This document shows, piece after piece, positions 14,684-20,272 of a stretch of DNA of 20,272 nucleotides (position 1 is its first letter; each line of letters opens with the position of its first letter). The notes under the pieces were generated by a model. That model searched no databases, had not been told where the DNA came from, and saw only the letters and a program-made list of their open reading frames with translations. This DNA is from an uncultured Selenomonadales bacterium. GTDB lineage: Bacteria; Bacillota; Negativicutes; Selenomonadales; Selenomonadaceae. The stretch covers positions 1-20,272 of the forward strand of contig CALFJB010000111.1 of assembly GCA_937877565.1 (NCBI GenBank), in the 5' to 3' direction. Position numbers and translations under genes: made by a program.

Positions 14684-15604
14684 TTGTTTGGAAAAAGTAT
14701 AATCGGCTTGGAAAATTTTTCAGCTGATGAAATTCGACTGGTATTAAATACCGCCGCCGAAATGAAAAAAATTGTTCGCAGTGATATTAAAAAACTTCCC
14801 AATCTGCGCGGCAAGGCGGTTATAAATTTATTTTTGGAGGCGTCAACACGCACGCGCACTTCATTTGAATTGGCAGGAAAATATTTGGGGGCGGACGTTG
14901 TATCAATTAACGCCGGTACAAGTAGCATTACCAAAGGCGAATCCCTGCGCGATACACTTTTGACGATTGAGGCAATGGGCGTTGATGCTATTGTAATTCG
15001 CCATAAATCCGAAGGCGCGGCGGAATATGCAACGCAGATTGTTAAGCCGGTTATAATTAACGCGGGCGATGGCGCACATGCTCATCCTTCACAGGCGTTG
15101 TTGGATTTATTTACAATCGAAAGTTACAAAAGACGCCTTACAGGTTTAAAAGTTGCGATTGTTGGCGATATTCTTCATAGCCGCGTTGCGCGTTCAGATA
15201 TTTACGGCTTGACGAAAATGGGCGCGGAAGTTCACATTGCGGGACCGAAAACTTTGTTGCCGCGTTTTTTCAATTTCGACGGTGTAACAGTTCATTCAAA
15301 TATCGAAGACGCCATAAAAAATGCTGACGTTGTAAACGTTTTGAGAATCCAACTCGAAAGACAACAGGCAGGATTATTCCCTTCGCCGCGTGAATATGCA
15401 AGAGTTTTTGGAATTAATGATGAGCGTTTAAAACTTGCAAAGGACGACGTTTTAATATTGCATCCGGGACCGCAGAATAAAGGCTTGGAAATTTCCAACG
15501 CGGTAACTTACGGCAAACATTCCGCCATACAGGAGCAAGTACAAAACGGCGTGGCAGTAAGAATGGCGTTGCTTGATTTAACTTTGAACGGGGGCGCAAA
15601 ATGA
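14684..15604 (+). CDS. pyrB: Aspartate carbamoyltransferase catalytic subunit
   Basis: 306 aa, TTG start after AAAGGAG. The carbamoyl-phosphate loop STRTRTSFE is at 54-62 and HPSQALLD at 134-141, both diagnostic. Then come the aspartate-domain signatures VGDILHSRVARSD and HPGPQNKGLEI. It makes carbamoyl-aspartate, the first committed step of pyrimidine synthesis. No pyrI gene follows, so feedback through a regulatory chain is not expected. Its TGA overlaps the ATG of the next small gene (ATGA). Confidence 0.96.
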   Translation: MFGKSIIGLENFSADEIRLVLNTAAEMKKIVRSDIKKLPNLRGKAVINLFLEASTRTRTSFELAGKYLGADVVSINAGTSSITKGESLRDTLLTIEAMGVDAIVIRHKSEGAAEYATQIVKPVIINAGDGAHAHPSQALLDLFTIESYKRRLTGLKVAIVGDILHSRVARSDIYGLTKMGAEVHIAGPKTLLPRFFNFDGVTVHSNIEDAIKNADVVNVLRIQLERQQAGLFPSPREYARVFGINDERLKLAKDDVLILHPGPQNKGLEISNAVTYGKHSAIQEQVQNGVAVRMALLDLTLNGGAK

Positions 15605-15861
15605 AATTTTTACTTGATGAAAACGGCGTCGAAGGCGTCAACGTTGAATTGGTGAAAAAATTTTCGATTCAAAGAATTTTTTCTGAAGGCTGGGAAGAAA
15701 CAAAATATTTTCGCGTGGCGGCTGAAATTTCCGGCGAAGATGACGACGTAATTTTAAAATCTTTTAAAGCAGACGACGAAGATAAAAATTTTTCTGACGC
15801 TAAAAAATATTTGGCTGATTTAATTAAAAATTTAAATGGTGATGTTGACGCTCCATTTTAA
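15601..15861 (+). CDS. 86-aa acidic protein of unknown function in the pyr operon
   Basis: ATG overlaps the pyrB stop by 4 nt, and pyrC follows after 22 bp, so it is translated within the pyrimidine operon. The protein is rich in Asp and Glu, with no Cys, no membrane segment and no motif I recognise. The order FLLDENGVEGV, FSIQRIFSEGWEETKYFRVA, then an acidic helix ending KKYLADLIKNLN suggests a small alpha/beta fold. It is not PyrI: it lacks the zinc-binding cysteines and is much shorter than about 150 aa. A partner or regulator of PyrB/PyrC is possible, but that is only inferred from position. Confidence 0.72.
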   Translation: MKFLLDENGVEGVNVELVKKFSIQRIFSEGWEETKYFRVAAEISGEDDDVILKSFKADDEDKNFSDAKKYLADLIKNLNGDVDAPF

Positions 15862-15883
15862 GTTTGAATAAGGAGAATTTACA

Positions 15884-17203
15884 ATGAAAAATACTTGGGA
15901 TATTCACAAGGTAAATGCCAACACTAAAGATTCTCTGCTGATTCGTGGCGGGCGCGTTATCGACCCTGCCAACAACATTGATAAAATTGCCGACGTTTTA
16001 ATTATTGACGGCAAAATTTCTGAAGTTGGCGAAAATATTACAATTGCCGCCAATAACGAATACGACGCGGCGGGCAAAATTGTAACGCCGGGATTGATTG
16101 ATATGCACGTGCATTTTAGAGAACCCGGACAAGAGGCGAAAGAAGATTTTGAAAGTGGCAGTAAAGCGGCGGTTGCGGGCGGTTTTACCACCGTTGCGAC
16201 AATGCCCAATACTTCGCCCGTTGTTGATAATGCCGCGCTTGTTCGCTCAATGATTCAACGCGCTAACGAAGTTGGAATTATCAATATAAAAATTATTGGC
16301 GCAGTTACGAAAAATCAGCAGGGCGCAGAATTAGCCGAAATGCGCGATATGATTGACGCGGGCGCGGTTGCATTTTCTGACGACGGACATTTTGACGACA
16401 ACGCCAAAATTTTTATGAATGCACTGGACTATCTGCAGGACACAGGCAAAATTATTATCTGCCACGAAGAAGAAACTTCGCTTGTAAAAGAAGGCGTAAT
16501 GAATGAAGGCGCAAGGAGTGCAATTTTAGGCTTGAAAGGGCGTCCAACTGTTGCTGAAGATATTGCAGTGGCGAGGGATTGTCTTTTGGCTGAATACACG
16601 GGCGGGCGCGTTCATATCGCTCATATCAGTTCGGCGCGTTCGGTTGAAATTGTTCGAGACTTCAAAAAACGCGGCGTAAAAGTTACGGCTGAAGTTACAC
16701 CTCAACATTTAACTTTGACTGATGAAATTGTAAATCCCGCTGACACTTCCACAAAAATAAATCCGCCGCTCCGCACTCAAAAAGATTGTGACGAGCTTTT
16801 AAACGGCTTGCTTGACGGTACGATAGATTGTATTGTTACAGATCATTCGCCGCACGCCGCCGAAGAAAAAGATAGAGAATACATTTACGCACCGAGTGGT
16901 TTTCCCGGACTTGAAACTAGCTTGGGTATTTTGTTGACAGATTTATATCACAAAGATAAAATCACGTTGCCAAAGTTAATTTCAAAAATAACATACGAAC
17001 CGGCGAAAGTTTTTGGGCTTGACGCAGGTACTTTAAGCGTTGGAAGTTTTGCAGATATTACAATTATTGATACTGATTTAGAGTGGACGGTTGACGCCGA
17101 AAACTTTTACACGCGCGGCAGTCATTCGCCGTTTGTCGGCAGAAAGTTGAAAGGTCGCGCAGTTGCTACGATTGTTCACGGCGATTTAATGAAACTTTTA
17201 TAA
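15884..17203 (+). CDS. pyrC: Dihydroorotase
   Basis: 439 aa, ATG after AAGGAG. Amidohydrolase fold: DMHVHFREPG with metal ligands His75 and His77, GGFTTVATMPNT, SDDGH, HEEE, HIAHISS and VTDHSPHA with the catalytic Asp320. It closes carbamoyl-aspartate to dihydroorotate. The N-terminal LLIRGGRVIDPANNIDKIADVLI is typical of the class I type found in Bacillota. Its last 70-90 bp occur twice more downstream, at 17284-17353 and 18665-18754. No terminator follows. Confidence 0.95.
   Translation: MKNTWDIHKVNANTKDSLLIRGGRVIDPANNIDKIADVLIIDGKISEVGENITIAANNEYDAAGKIVTPGLIDMHVHFREPGQEAKEDFESGSKAAVAGGFTTVATMPNTSPVVDNAALVRSMIQRANEVGIINIKIIGAVTKNQQGAELAEMRDMIDAGAVAFSDDGHFDDNAKIFMNALDYLQDTGKIIICHEEETSLVKEGVMNEGARSAILGLKGRPTVAEDIAVARDCLLAEYTGGRVHIAHISSARSVEIVRDFKKRGVKVTAEVTPQHLTLTDEIVNPADTSTKINPPLRTQKDCDELLNGLLDGTIDCIVTDHSPHAAEEKDREYIYAPSGFPGLETSLGILLTDLYHKDKITLPKLISKITYEPAKVFGLDAGTLSVGSFADITIIDTDLEWTVDAENFYTRGSHSPFVGRKLKGRAVATIVHGDLMKLL
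17132..17201 (+). repeat. pyrC-tail repeat, copy 1 (within pyrC)
   Basis: This is the native end of pyrC, used as reference. It matches 17284-17353 at 69 of 70 bases. A longer stretch from 17121 to 17203 matches 18672-18754 at 77 of 83 bases. Confidence 0.9.
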
Positions 17204-17283
17204 ATTTTGTTGATTAAAAAATAAAATTACTTTCTTACAAAATTTAAATCAGTCGAAGATAATTTTTATATTTGTGAAAATTA

Positions 17284-17353
17284 TTTGTCGGCAGAAAGTT
17301 GAAAGGTCGCGCAGTTGCTACGATTGTACACGGCGATTTAATGAAACTTTTAT
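17284..17353 (+). repeat. pyrC-tail repeat, copy 2, just before the phosphatase gene
   Basis: Differs from copy 1 only by T to A at 17328, a silent change in the pyrC frame. The match stops within the pyrC stop codon (TAA becomes TGG), where GGGGTGG begins and serves as ribosome-binding site for the next gene. The 80 bp before it (17204-17283) are AT-rich, without a gene or terminator. Confidence 0.9.
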
Positions 17354-17365
17354 GGGGTGGTTTTT

Positions 17366-18616
17366 GTGCGAATTTTAATTTTGCTTGCAGTTTTTCTTTT
17401 TACAAATTTTGCAACGGTACAAGCGGCAAGTTATCAACTTGAAAGCGTTGTAGTATTCAGCCGCCATAATTTACGCGCTCCAACGCGCACTCGTTCTGAA
17501 ATTATCAATCAATTAACGCCGCACAGTTGGTTTAAATGGACTGCCAAAGGTGGCGAACTTTCCATTAAAGGCGGCGAACTTGAAACGATTATGGGGCAAT
17601 ATTTCCGCCAATGGTTGACGAAAGAAAATTTAATCCCTGAAAATTATATTCCGGCTGAAGGTGAAGTTTATTTTTATTCAAATTCTTACCAACGTACCAT
17701 TGCAACCGCGCAATTTTTCTCAAGCGGCTTTTTGCCCGTTGCAAATGTAAAAATTGAAAGACAATTTGCGCCAAGCAGACACGATGATAATTTCAAGGGC
17801 GCATTAACTTTTACTAATGAAAAATTTAACGCGCTTGCGACCGAACAAATTAACGCGGCATTAAACGCCACTGACTTTACCGAAAGTTTCAAGTTGCTTG
17901 AAAAAGTTATCGACTTCAAAAATTCCGAATACGCCAAAAAAAATAATTTAACTACGCTTGTTGGCGGCGACACAGAAATAATTTTGAAACTTAACAAGAG
18001 CGTTGGATTGAAGGGAAATTTAGATACGGCAGTTGGAGCAGCTGACGCTTTACTCCTTCAATATTACGAAATGGAAAATGTAAATAAAGCATCATTCGGC
18101 AAAAAAATTTCTTTCAACGATTGGAAAAAAATTGTTGATATTGTACAAGGTTACCACGAAATACTTTTAACTTCGCCTGCGGTTGCCGTCAACGTTTCAC
18201 ACCCGCTTTTAAAAATTCTCAATGACGAACTTTCTTTAGAAAATCGCAAATTCAGTTTCATTTGCGGGCATGATTCAAACATTACGCCGCTTTTGGCCGC
18301 GTTGGGCGTTGAAAAATATTCCTTGCCGCAAACTATCGAAACTAAAACGCCAATAGGTGTAAAATTCGTCATTGAAAAATATTTGGGCGAAGACGGCAAC
18401 GAATACGCAAAATTGAGTTTGATTTATGCAAGTTCCGAACAAATTCGCAACAAAACTACTTTGACGCTTGACAATCCGCCGGTAATTTTTCCAATTCGTT
18501 TGAACGGCTTGCAACAAAATTCTGATGGCTTGTACAAGCTTGAGGACGTGCAACAGCGTTTTGACGACGCCTATAATGCTTACTACGATTTGCAGGCGGA
18601 AAATTTAGCCGCTTGA
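17366..18616 (+). CDS. agp: Secreted histidine acid phosphatase, glucose-1-phosphatase (Agp)-like
   Basis: 416 aa. I choose the GTG at 17366, 5 nt after GGGGTGG; an in-frame GTG at 17357 lies inside that site. The signal peptide (RILILLAVFLFTNFATVQA, about residues 2-20) predicts export. The active-site motif is RHNLRAP (33-39), with the Asn variant found in E. coli Agp instead of RHGxRxP. The proton donor lies in GHDSN (about 301-305). ANS/YSNSYQRTIATAQFF, LEKVIDFKNS, LLQYYE, TSPAVAVNVSHPL, TPIG and SSEQIRN all follow the Agp order. It should release phosphate from sugar phosphates or phytate outside the cytoplasm. It is out of place in a pyrimidine operon and is flanked on both sides by copies of the pyrC tail, a sign of capture. 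Confidence 0.87.
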   Translation: MRILILLAVFLFTNFATVQAASYQLESVVVFSRHNLRAPTRTRSEIINQLTPHSWFKWTAKGGELSIKGGELETIMGQYFRQWLTKENLIPENYIPAEGEVYFYSNSYQRTIATAQFFSSGFLPVANVKIERQFAPSRHDDNFKGALTFTNEKFNALATEQINAALNATDFTESFKLLEKVIDFKNSEYAKKNNLTTLVGGDTEIILKLNKSVGLKGNLDTAVGAADALLLQYYEMENVNKASFGKKISFNDWKKIVDIVQGYHEILLTSPAVAVNVSHPLLKILNDELSLENRKFSFICGHDSNITPLLAALGVEKYSLPQTIETKTPIGVKFVIEKYLGEDGNEYAKLSLIYASSEQIRNKTTLTLDNPPVIFPIRLNGLQQNSDGLYKLEDVQQRFDDAYNAYYDLQAENLAA

Positions 18617-18646
18617 AAATCTTTCACATACGAAGGGAGAAATAAT

Positions 18647-18661
18647 TTGAAAAAGTTATAA
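18647..18661 (+). other. Abortive gene start (ribosome-binding site plus four codons)
   Basis: AAGGGAGAAATAAT precedes TTG AAA AAG TTA TAA. A good ribosome-binding site leads only to a four-codon ORF, 3 bp before the third pyrC-tail copy begins. It may be the first codons of a gene whose remainder was removed, or a further decayed pyrC tail, since it resembles ATGAAACTTTTATAA. Confidence 0.3.
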
Positions 18662-18664
18662 ACT

Positions 18665-18754
18665 CTCGGAAGTCATTCGCCATTTGTCGGCAGAAAATTG
18701 AAGGGGCGCGCAGTTGCTACGGTTGTTCACGGCGATTTAATGAAAATTTTATAA
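18665..18754 (+). repeat. pyrC-tail repeat, copy 3, before the methyltransferase gene
   Basis: Matches pyrC bases 17114-17203 and keeps the pyrC frame and stop codon. Of six differences in the best-matching 83 bp, four are silent, one is Ile to Val and one Leu to Ile. This is what is expected of a piece of a working but diverged pyrC. A GCGGTA/TACCGC hairpin (about 18759-18777) follows without a T run. Confidence 0.88.
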
Positions 18755-18802
18755 TTTAGCGGTAAATACGCTACCGCAATTAAAATATAGGAGATAATTT
18801 GT

Positions 18803-19906
18803 ATGTATCATATCAACGAAATTGAATTGGACTTTGAGCCGCGTAATAAAGTTTTACAAAAACTTCCTTCAGGCGCAGAAAGTCATATTGAGATGAGTAA
18901 TTTTGATTCCGGTTTTCTCTGCGGTTTATTAAAGAAATTCAAGCCTAAAAAAATTTTAGAATTAGGTGTAGCTGAAGGCGGAACAACTTCAATTATTTTA
19001 CAGTGTCTCGAGGATTTAAATTACGATTACGAAATGCACTCTGTAGATATTATGACGAAATGGTTTGACGGTGTCAATCACGTTGGACATTTGGCTGGTA
19101 TTGCCAAAAAAAGTTTGAACGTCAAGAATCATCAATTTCACTTGGGTGGCGGCATTACTTTTCACTTAAATGAAATTGGAAAAGATTTTGATTTTGTTAT
19201 ACTGGATACTTCCCATTTTTTACCCGGTGAACTTTTAGATTTTTTGGTGGTAATAAATATTTTAAAAGAAGATGCTGTAATTTGTATGCATGATATTTGT
19301 TGTCATCAAATGAATGCGGATTTAATCAAGCATGCTACAGGCGTTTTGTTTTCTACAGTTACAGCCGAAAAATATTTAAATTTCATTCCGAGTGAAATGC
19401 AGTTATCGCAATGGTGTTTTCCAAGAATTTCAGGATTCACCTATCCAAATATTGGTGCTTTCCAAATTACAAAACAAACTAAAGACAATATACTTGATTT
19501 ATTTTGCGCTTTAATGTTGCGTTGGAAATATATGCCTCCAATTTCTGAAATGGATAACTACAATAAATTTATTCATCAAACATATGATGAGGCAGCTTGC
19601 AAAATTTACGATGAAGCAGTTAAAAGCAACAGTTATAATTTGAACGTTGAAGATAAATATCAAATACTTAAATTTATTCCGCGTCGCTCAAAAGTTTTTA
19701 TCTTGAGTGATCAACAAAGTATTTTCGATTACATTAATGAAAATCACTTGGAGCTTGAAATTTTAAGCCAGCAAAATGCAGGGTATTCTGAATATATTGT
19801 CATAGCATTTCAAAATCTTGCGACTGTTATTGAATTTGAAAGCCGTTTGATACATTCCGGATTTAATAAGAAAAATATAATTAAAATACTGACCGGAAAG
19901 TATTGA
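18803..19906 (+). CDS. Class I SAM-dependent methyltransferase (Methyltransf_24-like), unknown substrate
   Basis: 367 aa, ATG after TAGGAGAT. The SAM-binding motif ILELGVAEGGTT is at 51-62. HSVDI (about 80) is the acidic end of strand 2, and FDFVILDTSH with VICMHDI resembles the Methyltransf_24/cephalosporin-hydroxylase-like group, with a possible metal site. After about residue 230 there is an extra C-terminal part of about 130 residues without a motif I know. There is no signal peptide or membrane span. Such genes are often found in surface-polysaccharide or secondary-metabolite clusters. Codon use looks more AT-rich than in pyrB/pyrC, and together with the preceding pyrC-tail copy this suggests acquisition. 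Confidence 0.75.
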   Translation: MYHINEIELDFEPRNKVLQKLPSGAESHIEMSNFDSGFLCGLLKKFKPKKILELGVAEGGTTSIILQCLEDLNYDYEMHSVDIMTKWFDGVNHVGHLAGIAKKSLNVKNHQFHLGGGITFHLNEIGKDFDFVILDTSHFLPGELLDFLVVINILKEDAVICMHDICCHQMNADLIKHATGVLFSTVTAEKYLNFIPSEMQLSQWCFPRISGFTYPNIGAFQITKQTKDNILDLFCALMLRWKYMPPISEMDNYNKFIHQTYDEAACKIYDEAVKSNSYNLNVEDKYQILKFIPRRSKVFILSDQQSIFDYINENHLELEILSQQNAGYSEYIVIAFQNLATVIEFESRLIHSGFNKKNIIKILTGKY

Positions 19907-19935
19907 TATTATTTTAAAAATATGGAGGAATAATT

Positions 19936-20272
19936 TTGCCTAAGAAAAATAATCTTAAAAAAGTAATGGTAATTGGCTCCGGTCCTATTGTAATTGGACA
20001 GGCGGCAGAATTTGACTACGCGGGCTCTCAAGCTTGCCGCGCTTTGAAAGAGGAAGGCTTGGAAGTTGTTTTAGTCAATTCAAATCCCGCAACGATTATG
20101 ACAGATGTTAATATTGCCGACCGAGTATATATTGAACCGTTGACGGTAGATTTTTTATCAGCGATAATCGAAAAGGAACGCCCCGACGGTTTATTGGCAA
20201 CATTGGGCGGGCAAGCAGGATTAAATTTGGCGGTAAAACTTGCAGAGGCGGGCGTCCTTGAAAAATTTAACG
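19936..20272 (+). CDS. carB: Carbamoyl-phosphate synthase large subunit, N-terminal part (cut by window end)
   Basis: TTG start after GGAGG; the first 112 residues are visible. KVMVIGSGPIVIGQAAEFDYAGSQACRALKEEG, VLVNSNPATIMTD and LATLGGQAGLNLA are the carB N-terminal signatures. It makes carbamoyl phosphate for PyrB with the small subunit CarA. carA, which commonly precedes carB, is not in this window; the methyltransferase gene ends 29 bp upstream instead. Confidence 0.95.
   Translation, partial: MPKKNNLKKVMVIGSGPIVIGQAAEFDYAGSQACRALKEEGLEVVLVNSNPATIMTDVNIADRVYIEPLTVDFLSAIIEKERPDGLLATLGGQAGLNLAVKLAEAGVLEKFN

Noticed and set aside
15601..15861. PyrI (regulatory chain of aspartate carbamoyltransferase)
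   Set aside because: Too short and lacks the zinc-binding cysteines of the PyrI C-terminal domain.
17132..18754. Phage- or tRNA-type attachment sites for a classic integrative element
   Set aside because: No integrase, recombinase or tRNA gene is present between or next to the pyrC-tail copies, so I describe them only as repeats.

Overview
The window looks like a chromosomal segment of a low-GC, anaerobic-type Bacillota bacterium. I infer this from strong AAGGAGG ribosome-binding sites, frequent TTG/GTG starts, the housekeeping order rplM-rpsI then rsmD-coaD, and a fused TIGR03960/DUF2344-type radical-SAM gene. Negativicutes is my best guess but is not proven. Housekeeping blocks alternate with three accessory patches.

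Left end (1-740): two tandem copies of a small module. Each copy has a sigma70-type promoter (for copy 1 only the -10 lies in the window), a leader hairpin that covers the ribosome-binding site, a 26-codon hydrophobic ORF and an intrinsic terminator. Facing each is a perfectly spaced promoter and terminator for a short RNA antisense to the mRNA 3' end. This is the architecture of a type I toxin-antitoxin locus (TxpA/RatA or BsrG/SR4 style). The antisense promoter of copy 2 lies in the last codons of the next gene.

721-6329 (minus strand): one operon with its own promoter, encoding a radical-SAM/DUF2344 protein followed directly by a single-chain restriction-modification enzyme (PD-(D/E)XK nuclease, N6-adenine methylase, two duplicated specificity modules).

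6340-11219: a wrecked trehalose locus. treR (minus) has lost its DNA-binding domain and treP (plus) has lost its EIIB and most of EIIC. A GIY-YIG homing-type endonuclease gene sits where the two divergent 5' ends should be. treP and the following SDR gene also carry frameshifts or a stop, yet treC (trehalose-6-phosphate hydrolase) is intact.

11250-14598: rplM-rpsI with promoter and terminator; then rsmD-coaD (overlapping by ATGA), a coiled-coil gene and signal peptidase I.

14684-20272: pyrimidine operon pyrB - 86-aa unknown - pyrC - carB (cut by the window end). Between pyrC and carB, where carA is often found, lie two accessory genes: a secreted glucose-1-phosphatase-like enzyme and a SAM methyltransferase. 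The last 70-90 bp of pyrC occur three times here, once in pyrC and once just before each accessory gene. This suggests stepwise capture of cargo at the pyrC 3' end.
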